Assembly: GCF_001686925.1 (NCBI RefSeq)
Contig: NZ_LVEN01000027.1
Span: 806,001 to 870,000 of the forward strand
Direction: 5' to 3'
Source: Flavobacterium piscis
GTDB taxonomy: Bacteria; Bacteroidota; Bacteroidia; Flavobacteriales; Flavobacteriaceae
Length of the DNA: 64,000 bases
The notes below the pieces were generated by a model. That model was not told the DNA's origin. It saw nothing but the letters and a program-made list of their open reading frames with translations, and ran no database searches. Position numbers and translations under genes: made by a program. Below, one piece after another: positions 1-8,115 of this stretch. The first letter of the stretch is position 1. Every line of letters starts with the position of its first letter.

Positions 1-1
1 A

Positions 2-364
2 TTAGAACTTTTACATGTATACAGTGTATCTATAAAGAATCAACAAAGTAATAATGCAGATAGCATTGAAATTGGTAATGCTCAAAATAGTTTTATAAAT
101 ATCTATGCTGAATCAACAAAGTATATAACTCGAAATATGTTATTCTTTGATGACAAAACGGAGCAATTACTTATAAAATATATGATACATTGTAGAGATT
201 TTTTTAATACATATGACCAATATAAGTATATGCAAGAAATTAATAAAGAAGACAATCTTGACTTTACATTTAACTTTGATTCAGAATATCAAAAACTGGA
301 AAAATTAATATTCCCTCTTAAAAAAGAAATTGAAAAGGAGTTTCGTAAATTTTTAGGTGAATAA
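2..364 (+). CDS. C-terminal part of an unknown protein, cut by the window start
   Basis: The reading frame is open from position 2 to the stop at 362-364, giving at least 120 residues. An ATG at 137 exists, but 45 sense codons precede it in the same frame, so the 75-residue version is very probably just the tail of a longer gene. The visible part is charged and probably helical, rich in Lys, Glu, Asn and Tyr, and ends in FRKFLGE. No signal peptide, membrane segment or family motif is visible. Its stop codon directly abuts the stop of the convergent minus-strand gene, with no spacer. Function not recognised. Confidence 0.65.
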   Translation, partial: LELLHVYSVSIKNQQSNNADSIEIGNAQNSFINIYAESTKYITRNMLFFDDKTEQLLIKYMIHCRDFFNTYDQYKYMQEINKEDNLDFTFNFDSEYQKLEKLIFPLKKEIEKEFRKFLGE

Positions 365-1024
365 TTATTTTAATCCGATGGCTTTTTTGAAATCATTCTG
401 AAGATAATTATCAAATTTGGATGAGTCGACAGTCTTAGTACCCAAACTGATTTTTGTAATTAATTGGTGAGCAATCTTTTTTGTAAACTGATAAAACTTT
501 TCATTTGTTGGAAATCCTTCTCTAAAATCCGTTTCATCAGTTATAAGTTGTGCTTGGATAGTAGTAATAAGTAATTCCTGAAATAGATTAGAATATGCAT
601 TTACTTCAAACATTAATGGCTCATCAAGATATGCATTTGATAGTACATTTAGCCTTATTAATTTTTTAAATAATTCGTCGGTATCAATTATTGATTTGAT
701 TCTATCGAGTTCAACTTTGTAATCCTCAAAATAGTCACGAGTTAAACTACTAATGTCATTTAAGTTATTATGATATTGTTGAAGACTAAAGTAAAGTTTA
801 TGTAATAAATCATATTCGACAATTGTTGATGAAAGTAATTCATAAATTTCTTCACATTTACCAACTATAACTTGCTTTCTATTATCTTCTGAGCTTATTC
901 TTATGGCACGTACTGCGACTATTAAAGCTCCAACCGCCACTAATGATGATATTAAACCATTATATGTATTTATTAGCTCGAAAAAATAAATTACACAACC
1001 TATTATGATATCAATTATCCCCAT
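365..1024 (-). CDS. Hypothetical membrane-anchored helical protein
   Basis: The product has 219 residues. Two hydrophobic stretches lie at the N-terminus, roughly residues 3-18 and 23-41, followed by a polar and mostly helical domain rich in Leu, Asp, Glu and Lys. This suggests an N-terminal membrane hairpin or a single anchor with a cytoplasmic domain. No catalytic motif is visible and I do not recognise the family. The gene is convergent with the partial gene to its left and the two stops touch. Together with the gene-poor stretch upstream this looks like accessory DNA, but the sequence does not prove it. Confidence 0.6.
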   Translation of the reverse strand: MGIIDIIIGCVIYFFELINTYNGLISSLVAVGALIVAVRAIRISSEDNRKQVIVGKCEEIYELLSSTIVEYDLLHKLYFSLQQYHNNLNDISSLTRDYFEDYKVELDRIKSIIDTDELFKKLIRLNVLSNAYLDEPLMFEVNAYSNLFQELLITTIQAQLITDETDFREGFPTNEKFYQFTKKIAHQLITKISLGTKTVDSSKFDNYLQNDFKKAIGLK

Positions 1025-1357
1025 TTACAAGTATTTGTTTTCTTTTACGACGTTTTGAAACTCTAATGTTATACACAGGGTTATCAGTTTAATTGATTAA
1101 AAATTCACACTCTCTTATTAATTCATCTTTAATTGCTTCCTTATCATTTTTGTGATTTTAAATTAAATTATCCTACTAAGATACAGGATTGATTTAACGC
1201 CTTTTGGCCGCATAAAATTTTTTATTAACAGATTTATTAGGTTGTATTGAATTTGTAAATTAAGGGATGAAAAATAACAATTATTTATATCATTATTGGA
1301 GATTCTTTTAAATCCAAGCTTAGAAAATAATATCTTTGAAAAAATAATATTCAAAAA
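1025..1357. other. 333-bp AT-rich intergenic stretch without a supported gene
   Basis: A minus-strand frame of 68 codons (1163-1369) is present, but it overlaps the start and promoter region of the DUF1697 gene and has a composition typical of random AT-rich sequence. Apart from the -7-like element at 1331-1338 I see no RNA gene or repeat. Confidence 0.5.
1331..1338 (+). promoter_or_regulatory. Putative -7 element upstream of the DUF1697 gene
   Basis: The octamer tatctttg fits the Bacteroidota -7 consensus TAnnTTTG and ends 19 bp before the ATG at 1358. No TTG is seen at a suitable -33 distance, so support is partial. Confidence 0.3.
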
Positions 1358-1900
1358 ATGACAACACATTTAGCACTTTTACGCGCCATCAACGTTTCTG
1401 GTCACAATATGATGAAAATGGAAGCTTTGAAAACCATGTTAGAAAATATTGGTTTTACCAATGTGCGTACGTACTTGCAGTCCGGAAATGTTTTTGTTGA
1501 TACGGAAGAAGAAAGTGCTTCGAAAGTAGGTTTTATGATCAAACAGGAAATTTTTAAGGTATTTGGTCATGAAGTTTATACCATTGTAATAAAAAAAGAA
1601 GATTTAGAATTGTGTTTTAAAAACAGCCCTTTTTTAAAAGAAAAAGAGGTGGATACCAAAAAACTATACGTTGCTTTTGCTTCGGTGGAATTAAAAAAGG
1701 AGAATATAAACGATCTGAAAATTAGTCAGTTTAAGCCGGATGAAGCCAGTATTGACGGAAACCGGATTTTTATTAAATATGCCGTTGGTGCCGGAAAAAC
1801 AAGATTGGAAGGTAAATATATCGAGAAAAAACTGAATGTTATTGTAACAATGCGAAATTGGAATACTATTACGAATTTGCTGAATATGTATTCAGAATAG
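1358..1900 (+). CDS. DUF1697 domain-containing protein
   Basis: This 180-residue protein spans the whole family length. It begins with the characteristic LLRAINVSGHNMMKM block near residues 6-20, followed by the YLQSGNVFVD block near residues 39-48 that marks DUF1697. The C-terminus keeps a conserved MRNWNTI stretch. The family is common in bacteria, is a small soluble alpha/beta fold, and its biochemical role is unknown. The ATG at 1358 is used because the conserved block starts within a few residues of it and a -7-like element lies just upstream. The gene stands alone, convergent with the metallopeptidase-like gene on its right. Confidence 0.88.
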   Translation: MTTHLALLRAINVSGHNMMKMEALKTMLENIGFTNVRTYLQSGNVFVDTEEESASKVGFMIKQEIFKVFGHEVYTIVIKKEDLELCFKNSPFLKEKEVDTKKLYVAFASVELKKENINDLKISQFKPDEASIDGNRIFIKYAVGAGKTRLEGKYIEKKLNVIVTMRNWNTITNLLNMYSE

Positions 1901-1908
1901 TTTTTAAA

Positions 1909-1926
1909 ATTAGAAAATTTTCTAAT
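1909..1926. terminator. Perfect 18-bp palindrome between convergent genes
   Basis: The sequence attagaaaattttctaat is perfectly self-complementary. It sits 9 bp after the DUF1697 stop and 16 bp before the stop of the opposing gene, where a bidirectional terminator would be expected. The stem is AT-only and so weak. Confidence 0.4.
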
Positions 1927-1941
1927 CTTCGAATTGGCGCA

Positions 1942-2448
1942 TTAATCCCTTAACCATTTTTGCATTGCAGGAAAAGCTTCTTTATCTTCTTTAAGTGCAC
2001 GATCTTTACTGAGCGTAATTCCAATCCATTCTAAAAATGGTAATCCAATATAATTTTCATCATTAAAATTAGAAATAAACCATTCCGATGCATTTTTATA
2101 TCCATTAGGATGAAACACAAATTCAAGCGGTAATTGCAAATGATTTACAGCCGCAAATGACCATAAAATCGCACCAATTTCTTCAGCCTGAGTGGGCCAT
2201 TCCGGTGACATTTCGCTTGTGCCAACTTTATTTCTTTCAGAAGATGTGGTAACTGCTAAGTGTCCCGCTTCGTGCAAAATATCACCAGGATATAATAATT
2301 TATCGTAATCAACATAAATGCAATTTGGTCCCAGGCTTAATCCGGGTAAAAAACTTTCGTTTACTTCTTTTTCAATGACATCAATTCTTATTTCATTAAG
2401 AAATTTTAAAACCTTTTTTATTTCGCAACTAATTTCTTTTACAGGCAT
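1942..2448 (-). CDS. Small HExxH (HEAGH) metallopeptidase-like protein
   Basis: The 168-residue protein has no signal peptide. Residues 59-63 read HEAGH, a zinc-metalloprotease type HExxH motif, set in the context GDILHEAGHLA. A Glu pair (QAEEIGA) about 30 residues downstream could supply a third zinc ligand. The rest (LEWIGITLSKD near the C-terminus) is not a family I can name with certainty. It is probably cytoplasmic. Peptidase activity is inferred from the motif alone, and a non-catalytic metal site is possible. The gene is monocistronic and convergent with the DUF1697 gene. Confidence 0.7.
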   Translation of the reverse strand: MPVKEISCEIKKVLKFLNEIRIDVIEKEVNESFLPGLSLGPNCIYVDYDKLLYPGDILHEAGHLAVTTSSERNKVGTSEMSPEWPTQAEEIGAILWSFAAVNHLQLPLEFVFHPNGYKNASEWFISNFNDENYIGLPFLEWIGITLSKDRALKEDKEAFPAMQKWLRD

Positions 2449-2511
2449 ATTATGGTTTAATGAAATTAATATTTGGATTAAAACTGAATTCTAAATTTAA
2501 TAAAAAATAAA

Positions 2512-2913
2512 TTATTTATCGACAGCTATTATTGGAGCTTTTTTTAAGAATATAGTATCACAATTATGAACAGCTCCTTTTCTGATTCCACCACCAAACG
2601 GATTAAACAATTCGATCGATTTTTTTTCGTAGCCTTCTTTATAAATTGCTTCATTTACCATTAACGGAGGCGCTTCGTAACCAACAAAAGTAAACTCAGA
2701 ATAACGCAATTCTTTTAATTGAAAATAACCTTTTATGTCCGTAAGATTTTCTCCAACGTTACAGTTTTCAATTGGCTTTCTGGTGATCGAATCATAAATA
2801 TATCCAGTAATTTGGGGTCTTTTACATCGGCTTACCAAACAACTCTGGCAAACAAATGTTATAGTTAATACTAATATAATTGTACAAAACTTTTTAAAAT
2901 AGAGTATTTTCAT
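2512..2913 (-). CDS. Lipoprotein with carboxypeptidase-regulatory-like (beta-sandwich) domain
   Basis: This 133-residue protein has a hydrophobic N-terminus ending in a lipobox (VCQSC, Cys25). The segment ITGYIYDSITRKPIENCNV followed by TDIKGYFQL has the usual pattern of CarboxypepD_reg-like domains, in which a short beta-sandwich follows the lipid anchor. It therefore probably sits at the inner or outer membrane facing the periplasm. It starts 5 bp after the stop of the Dph6-like gene, so the two are probably cotranscribed, although no functional link is evident. Specific function unknown. Confidence 0.7.
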   Translation of the reverse strand: MKILYFKKFCTIILVLTITFVCQSCLVSRCKRPQITGYIYDSITRKPIENCNVGENLTDIKGYFQLKELRYSEFTFVGYEAPPLMVNEAIYKEGYEKKSIELFNPFGGGIRKGAVHNCDTIFLKKAPIIAVDK

Positions 2914-2918
2914 CTTTG

Positions 2919-3683
2919 TTAAATAAGGTCACAATACCAAAATCCATAATCAAAAGCATCGCTGGCACTTGTGTCACAAGCCGTATCAGAAGAATTTTCA
3001 TTTTTTGGCTTTTCGTATTTACGATAAACAATTTCTCCAATTTCAAATTGTATAGGTGCTGAAAAAATCGGACCATCAAAAGTAAAAGTATGAAATTCTC
3101 CATTTTCACCGCAAACGTCTACATTATCAGGTAAATCGCCAATAAATTTCTGATCGATAATTCGGCCAACAAAACTTTTATCAAGATAACGTTCGTTTAC
3201 ACAAACCACAATTGTTTTAAACCCTAACGAAATAAATTCCTGAATTAAATCCTGAGTTGGAATTTTCCAAAGCGGAAAAACGCCTTCAAAACCCATTTTC
3301 GCTAACTGGTTTTCGCGGTATTGCCGTAAATCTTCTAGGAAAATATCACCAAAAACAGAATGCGTAATTCCTTCATTTTTTAATTCGATTAAAGTCTCAG
3401 TCATCACATTTTCGTATACTTCCATTGTTGGCATTTCAGGAATTTGCATGATTTTAAGAGGCAAACCAATGCTTTTTGCCTGTGATTCTAATAATTCGAC
3501 GCGAACGCCGTGCATAGAAATTCGCTGAAATTGCTGGTTCACGCTAGTAAGTAAAAATTCAATTTTAAAATCAGGATTTTGTAATGTTTTATATAATGCC
3601 AAAGCAGAATCTTTTCCACTGCTCCAGTTAAATAAGGCTTTTTTGATTGTTGACACGCTGCTGTAATTTTCTAAGGTAAACAT
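2919..3683 (-). CDS. Dph6/DUF71 family PP-loop ATP pyrophosphatase
   Basis: The N-terminus contains the PP-loop SSGKDS at residues 21-26, which binds ATP in adenine nucleotide alpha-hydrolases. The C-terminal part carries GENGEFHTF, the characteristic second motif of the DUF71/Dph6 family. The 254-residue length fits the bacterial members. Eukaryotic Dph6 amidates diphthine on EF2. Bacteria lack diphthamide, so the bacterial substrate is not established and this one is likely an ATP-dependent ligase of unknown target. It leads a two-gene minus-strand unit with the lipoprotein. Confidence 0.85.
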   Translation of the reverse strand: MFTLENYSSVSTIKKALFNWSSGKDSALALYKTLQNPDFKIEFLLTSVNQQFQRISMHGVRVELLESQAKSIGLPLKIMQIPEMPTMEVYENVMTETLIELKNEGITHSVFGDIFLEDLRQYRENQLAKMGFEGVFPLWKIPTQDLIQEFISLGFKTIVVCVNERYLDKSFVGRIIDQKFIGDLPDNVDVCGENGEFHTFTFDGPIFSAPIQFEIGEIVYRKYEKPKNENSSDTACDTSASDAFDYGFWYCDLI

Positions 3684-3717
3684 ACAAATTTCATTCGATT
3701 TGTTGACGAAACCTTTG

Positions 3718-3725
3718 TAACTTTG
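3718..3725 (+). promoter_or_regulatory. Putative -7 element of the RAYT gene
   Basis: The octamer taactttg matches TAnnTTTG, 20 bp before the ATG at 3746. TTG triplets lie at 3700-3705, slightly too close for the usual spacing. Confidence 0.3.
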
Positions 3726-3745
3726 GGATTCTTACACGCCAAAAA

Positions 3746-4528
3746 ATGACATTATTTAAAGATAAGTTTAAAATGGATTCAAATAGATTGAAAAATTGGG
3801 ATTATTCCAGTTCAGCAGTTTATTTTATTACTATGGTTACTCGAAATAGAGAATATCTTTTTGGATCTATTGAAGAGAATAAAATGGTTTTAAACGAAAA
3901 TGGTCAAATTGTAGAAAATGAATTGTTGAAATCTATAAAAATTCGTAAAAATTGGTTTTTTCATAATTGGATCGTTATGCCCAATCATGTTCATTTATTA
4001 ATTGAAATTCAAAATAATGAGGTTTCTTCAGAAATGAATGATATACAAACGCAAATCGAACGATCGCATATCGTAGAGACGCACAGCAGTGCGTCTACGT
4101 CCGGCACATCGACAACGAATATTGCGGCAAACAATTCGATAAACAATGTGACAAACGTTGTGAAGACGCACCGCTGTGCGTCTCTACCGAATAACCATGA
4201 GAATAACCATGAGAATAACCATGAGAATAACCATGAGAATAACCATGAGAATAACCATGAGAATAACCATGAGAATAACCATGAGAATAACCATGAGAAT
4301 AATTACGCGAATAAATATGGGTTTGAATTATCTCGAAAATCAAATTCTATTTCATCATTTGTTGCTATCTTTAAATCGGTAACTACAAAACAAATTAATG
4401 GATCTGCTTCGATATGGCAAGCTAATTATCACGATCATATTGTTCGCAATTACAAAAGATTTGAAACTATTTATAATTATATAAAAACCAACCCAAGTTC
4501 TTGGGAAACGGATTCTATGAAACTTTAA
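3746..4528 (+). CDS. REP-associated tyrosine transposase (RAYT, IS200-like Y1 family)
   Basis: The 260-residue protein belongs to the Y1/HUH transposase superfamily. The N-terminus SSAVYFITMVTRN is typical, residues 81-83 in MPNHVHLLIE form the HxH metal site, and the C-terminal YNYIKTNPSSW block supplies the likely catalytic tyrosine. RAYTs are single-copy, domesticated relatives of IS200 transposases linked to REP palindromes. The middle of this protein (about residues 108-190) is unusual. It is encoded by two REP-like hairpins and by nine copies of a 12-bp repeat, giving a low-complexity NHEN tract between the catalytic His pair and the Tyr helix. No terminal IS ends are seen. The gene ends 6 bp before the M1 peptidase gene. 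Confidence 0.88.
   Translation: MTLFKDKFKMDSNRLKNWDYSSSAVYFITMVTRNREYLFGSIEENKMVLNENGQIVENELLKSIKIRKNWFFHNWIVMPNHVHLLIEIQNNEVSSEMNDIQTQIERSHIVETHSSASTSGTSTTNIAANNSINNVTNVVKTHRCASLPNNHENNHENNHENNHENNHENNHENNHENNHENNHENNYANKYGFELSRKSNSISSFVAIFKSVTTKQINGSASIWQANYHDHIVRNYKRFETIYNYIKTNPSSWETDSMKL
4073..4098. repeat. REP-like hairpin 1 inside the RAYT gene
   Basis: The arms gacgcac and gtgcgtc (7 bp, perfect) close on the tetraloop agca, flanked by gta...tac. The copy is in frame and encodes ETHSSAST. It is the same motif as the hairpin at 4164-4187. Confidence 0.75.
4164..4187. repeat. REP-like hairpin 2 inside the RAYT gene
   Basis: The 8-bp arms agacgcac and gtgcgtct enclose the loop cgct and are followed by ctac, as in hairpin 1. 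This copy encodes KTHRCASL. The two copies are 66 bp apart and in the same orientation. Confidence 0.75.
4190..4297 (+). repeat. Nine perfect tandem copies of a 12-bp unit, in frame
   Basis: The unit aataaccatgag is repeated nine times without mismatch, and a decayed tenth copy (aataattacgcg) follows at 4298-4309. As the unit is four codons long (Asn-Asn-His-Glu), copy-number changes keep the RAYT reading frame. Frames in other phases over this tract are shadows of the repeat. Confidence 0.95.
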
Positions 4529-4534
4529 TCCTCA

Positions 4535-6595
4535 ATGAAATACATCTTTCTTTTTATCACCAGTTTCGTTTTTGCACAACAAACCCAATTTGTCGATTTT
4601 AAATCGGTTAACGGAAAATTAAAATTAAATGCCACAGAAAAATCTGTTTCTGGAATTGTCGATTACCGATTCGAGGTTTTAAAACCTATTGATACCATTA
4701 AAATCGATGCCAAAAACATGGAGTTTTCTAATGTTCAGCTTAATAATAAAGAGGTTATTTATAGTAACACCGGTAAGGAATTACAGATTGTGAATAATTT
4801 TCAGAAAGGAGAAAACCGCTTAACTTTCGAATATTCGGTGAAGCCAAAGCAGGCTTTGTATTTTATAAATATTGACAATACAGAAACTCAAATCTGGACA
4901 CAAGGCCAAGGAAGATATACCAGCAATTGGTTTCCGAGTTTTGACGATGTGAACGAAAAAGTTATTTTTAGTCTCGGAATTACTTATGACAAAGAGTATC
5001 AGGTTGTTTCGAATGGAGTTTTAAAAGAAAAGAAACCTGAGGTAAATTCAATTTATTGGCAATATCAAATGGAAAAGCCAATGAGTTCTTATTTGTTGAT
5101 GTTGGCCATTGGAAAATATGATAAAAAAGAATTTAAAGCAAAATCTAAAATTCCGCTAGAATATTATTTTGAGAATAAGGATGCCAGTCGTTTTGAGCCT
5201 ACTTACAGATATTCAAAACGTATTTTTGATTTTTTAGAGAAGGAAATAGGAGTAAAGTATCCCTGGGAAATTTACAGAGAAATTCCAGTTCGTGATTTCT
5301 TGTATGCCGGTATGGAAAATACCACCACAACACTTTTTGCAACGCGTTACGTTGTTGATTCGATAGGTTTTACAGATCGTAATTATACGAATGTTGATGC
5401 TCACGAGTTAGCACATCACTGGTTTGGAGATTTAATTACAGCCGAAAGCAGTACACATCACTGGCTTCAGGAAGGTTTTGCAACGTACTACGCAGCAATG
5501 GCTGAAAGGGAAATTTATGGAGATGATTTTTTTTATTCGAAATTGTATGAAACGGCACAACAGATAAAATTTGCTTCAAGAACTGATTCTGTTCCGGTTT
5601 TGAATGCCAAAGCGAGTTCATTGACTTTTTACGAAAAAGGTGCGTGGGCTTTGTTTGTTTTGCATGAATCTATTGGCGATAAAGCCTTTAAAAAAGCAGT
5701 GAAAAGTTACTTAAGTAAATACGCTTATCAAACGGTAAATACACAAAATTTCTTTGACGAAATAAAAAAAGTTTCCGATTTTGATTTGGATAAATTCCAA
5801 AAAACCTGGTTAGAATCTACAGCTTTTGATACGCCAACAGCGAATGCTTTATTAAGCAAAAACAAAGTAATTCAGATTCGTTTAGAAATTGATAAATTAA
5901 AAAAAACGCCCCTGCCGGAAAAAATAGAGTTCTTAAGAAAAACTTTAGCCTCTAATATTTATGAAGCTGTAAAAGAAGCAATTGTCAATCAAATAGAAAC
6001 TGAAAAGTACGAAGCTAAAAAAGAACTCCTGCTAATCGCTTTACAAACCAATAATGTGCAAGTGCGTCAAGCTGTTGCAGGATCATTGTCGAAAATTCCG
6101 GAAGATTTCAGAACAAATTACGAAAGTTTACTAGATGATAAATCCTATCAGACACAGGAAATTGCTCTGTTTTATTTATGGAAAAACTTCCCGGATCATC
6201 GAACAGACTATTTAAGCAAATCTAAAAACTGGATTGGCTTCAACGATTTTAATCTTAGAACATTATGGCTTTCATTGGCATTATCAACTCCGGATTATAG
6301 CCAGAATCCTGATGTTTTAGCGAATGAATTAATTTCATTTTCATCTACAAAATACGAGGCAACGACACGACAAAATGCACTTGAAAAGCTTATTGCCTTT
6401 AAAATAATTAACGATCAGGTTTTAAGTAACTTAGTTAATTCTACTACTCATCATATGTGGCAATTTTCAAAATACGGAAGAGATACAATACGCGTTTTAT
6501 TAAAAAATTCAGAGATGCGTGCTTCGTTTGAAAGAATTTTGCCTAATTTGACCCCCGAAGAACAATTTCAGTTGAATCGTTTGTTGAAAGAATAG
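4535..6595 (+). CDS. M1 family zinc aminopeptidase
   Basis: This 686-residue protein starts with a short signal peptide (MKYIFLFITSFVFA). Residues 258-262 read AGMEN, the M1 exopeptidase signature. HELAHHW at 290-296 gives zinc ligands His290 and His294, and Glu313 in WLQEGF completes the HExxH-x18-E site. A conserved FYEKGAW block near residue 367 fits the M1 catalytic Tyr region. The C-terminal third is helical and HEAT-like, a little shorter than in classical PepN. It probably trims N-terminal residues of peptides in the periplasm or outside. It lies 6 bp downstream of the RAYT gene, likely by chance. Confidence 0.93.
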   Translation: MKYIFLFITSFVFAQQTQFVDFKSVNGKLKLNATEKSVSGIVDYRFEVLKPIDTIKIDAKNMEFSNVQLNNKEVIYSNTGKELQIVNNFQKGENRLTFEYSVKPKQALYFINIDNTETQIWTQGQGRYTSNWFPSFDDVNEKVIFSLGITYDKEYQVVSNGVLKEKKPEVNSIYWQYQMEKPMSSYLLMLAIGKYDKKEFKAKSKIPLEYYFENKDASRFEPTYRYSKRIFDFLEKEIGVKYPWEIYREIPVRDFLYAGMENTTTTLFATRYVVDSIGFTDRNYTNVDAHELAHHWFGDLITAESSTHHWLQEGFATYYAAMAEREIYGDDFFYSKLYETAQQIKFASRTDSVPVLNAKASSLTFYEKGAWALFVLHESIGDKAFKKAVKSYLSKYAYQTVNTQNFFDEIKKVSDFDLDKFQKTWLESTAFDTPTANALLSKNKVIQIRLEIDKLKKTPLPEKIEFLRKTLASNIYEAVKEAIVNQIETEKYEAKKELLLIALQTNNVQVRQAVAGSLSKIPEDFRTNYESLLDDKSYQTQEIALFYLWKNFPDHRTDYLSKSKNWIGFNDFNLRTLWLSLALSTPDYSQNPDVLANELISFSSTKYEATTRQNALEKLIAFKIINDQVLSNLVNSTTHHMWQFSKYGRDTIRVLLKNSEMRASFERILPNLTPEEQFQLNRLLKE

Positions 6596-6683
6596 AATAT
6601 AGATTATAGAAGAAAGAGAATAGAGTAAAGCGCAAATAAAATAGATTTTTGCGCGTAGCTTTTAGTCTTTTTTCTATATTCTA
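6593..6683. repeat. Long imperfect inverted repeat after the M1 peptidase gene
   Basis: The arms begin with tagaatatag (overlapping the stop codon) and end with ctatattcta. Inner matches include aagcgcaaa against tttgcgcgtagctttt. It could act as a terminator. It belongs to the class of word-like quasi-palindromes seen in several spacers of this window. Confidence 0.5.
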
Positions 6684-6725
6684 TTTTCTCAAAAAAATCC
6701 AAAAACAAAACCTACAATAATATTT

Positions 6726-7625
6726 ATGAGAGCATTGGTTATTTCTGGTGGAGGAAGTAAAGGCGCGTTTGCCGGTGGTGTAGCGCAATATTTAATAGAA
6801 GAAAAAAATCATGAATACGATTTGTTTCTGGGAACTTCTACAGGAAGTTTACTTATTCCGCATTTAGCTTTGGGACATATTAAACAAATTCACTCTATTT
6901 ATACTAATGTTACAATGGGAAGTATTTTTAATATTTGTCCTTTTGTAGTTAAAACCAAGGATGGGGTTGACATTGTAACTATAAATCACTTCAATGTACT
7001 GCGTCAGTTTTTTAAAGGAAAGAGGACTTTTGGAGAGAGTAAAGGACTTAAGAAATATATTAGAAACAATTTCTCCTTATCCGATTTTAATAAATTAAAG
7101 AAGTTAAAAAATGATGTTGTCATTACGGTAACCAATTTTACCCGAAATGAATCTGAATATAAATCGATTAAAGATTGTACTTACGAAGAGTTTTGTGATT
7201 GGTCTTGGATTTCAAGTAATTACGTTCCGTTTATGAGTTTGGTAGAGAAAGACAACTTCGAATATGGCGACGGAGGATTTTCAAGTCTGGTGCCAATTCG
7301 TGAAGCGATTAACCGTGGTGCGACTGAAATTGATGTAATTATTCTGGAAACCGAAGTCAATATGAATAAGACCGTTATTGGTAAAAATCCATTTTCGTTG
7401 ATGATCGATTTGTTTAGAATTGCGCTTGATCAGGTTGAAAAACACGATATTGCTATAGGAAAGCTGATGGCAAATAATAAAAACGTGAAACTTAACTTAT
7501 ATTACACTCCAACAAAACTAACAGATAATGCCTTGATTTTTAATAAGGAAGTAATGAAAGAATGGTGGGAGCAAGGTTATGAATATGCTCAGAATAAGTC
7601 TGAGGTTATGAGTGATAATAGGTAA
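6726..7625 (+). CDS. Patatin-like phospholipase
   Basis: The 299-residue protein shows the full patatin catalytic set. GGGSKG at residues 8-13 is the oxyanion-hole glycine loop, GTSTG at 36-40 holds the nucleophile Ser38 (GxSxG), and DGG at 182-184 gives the partner Asp182. There is no signal peptide and no beta-barrel domain, so a cytoplasmic or peripheral lipid acyl hydrolase is likely rather than a secreted toxin. The HAD gene starts 20 bp downstream on the same strand, suggesting a small operon patatin-HAD-hypothetical. Confidence 0.9.
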   Translation: MRALVISGGGSKGAFAGGVAQYLIEEKNHEYDLFLGTSTGSLLIPHLALGHIKQIHSIYTNVTMGSIFNICPFVVKTKDGVDIVTINHFNVLRQFFKGKRTFGESKGLKKYIRNNFSLSDFNKLKKLKNDVVITVTNFTRNESEYKSIKDCTYEEFCDWSWISSNYVPFMSLVEKDNFEYGDGGFSSLVPIREAINRGATEIDVIILETEVNMNKTVIGKNPFSLMIDLFRIALDQVEKHDIAIGKLMANNKNVKLNLYYTPTKLTDNALIFNKEVMKEWWEQGYEYAQNKSEVMSDNR

Positions 7626-7645
7626 TTTTAGCTTGACAATGATTT

Positions 7646-8098
7646 ATGATAATATCTTTTGACCTTGATGACACTTTAATCTCAAATAAGTTTGAAGCAG
7701 AAAAATCAAATTGGTTTCATCAATTTTTGGGTGCCGAAAGTTTGCGAAAAGGAACGATACATTTGTTTAAAGAATTAAAAAAACAAAATCATAAAATTTA
7801 TATTTACACCACTTCGTACAGAAGTGAATCCAGGATAAAATGGATGTTTTATTCTTACGGAATATCTGTTGATTTTATAATAAACCAGCAAAGGCATCAA
7901 AAGAGGCTTCGTAAAAAAGATGTTTATTACTCAAAATTTCCTCCGATATTTAATATTGATATTCATGTAGATGACTCAATTGGTGTTGAAAGAGAAGGTG
8001 AAAAATATGGTTTTAAAACTATAATCATTTCTGAAACTGATGATAATTGGACTGAGACAATTTTGAAAGAAATAAATTTAAAAATACAATGTATATAG
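7646..8098 (+). CDS. HAD-superfamily phosphatase-like protein
   Basis: The 150-residue protein begins with FDLDDT (residues 5-10), HAD motif I, with nucleophile Asp6 and general acid Asp8. The YTTSYRSE block (about 52-59) fits motif II, and VDDSIGVE near residue 111 supplies the acidic motif IV. The cap is minimal, so it is a compact C0-type HAD hydrolase. Its substrate is unknown. It overlaps by 10 bp the open frame of the next gene, whose true start is probably further downstream. Confidence 0.82.
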   Translation: MIISFDLDDTLISNKFEAEKSNWFHQFLGAESLRKGTIHLFKELKKQNHKIYIYTTSYRSESRIKWMFYSYGISVDFIINQQRHQKRLRKKDVYYSKFPPIFNIDIHVDDSIGVEREGEKYGFKTIIISETDDNWTETILKEINLKIQCI

Positions 8099-8115
8099 GC
8101 AAAATCTTGAAAAAC

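Noticed and set aside
1163..1369. Minus-strand open frame of 68 codons
   Set aside because: It overlaps the start and promoter of the DUF1697 gene, its composition is that of random AT-rich DNA and no motif is present.
2894..3109. Minus-strand 71-codon frame
   Set aside because: It lies within the 3' part of the Dph6-like gene in another frame and is a shadow.
4190..4309. Tandem repeats as a possible CRISPR array
   Set aside because: The 12-bp unit is contiguous with no spacers and is translated in frame; it is a microsatellite.
4095..4382. Two open frames (plus and minus) over the 12-bp tandem repeat
   Set aside because: They read the repeat in other phases (HGYS and RITM runs) and have no independent support; the RAYT frame explains the region.
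3746..4528. Complete IS200 insertion sequence
   Set aside because: No terminal ends or accessory TnpB are seen and the protein type is the single-copy RAYT, not a mobile IS200.
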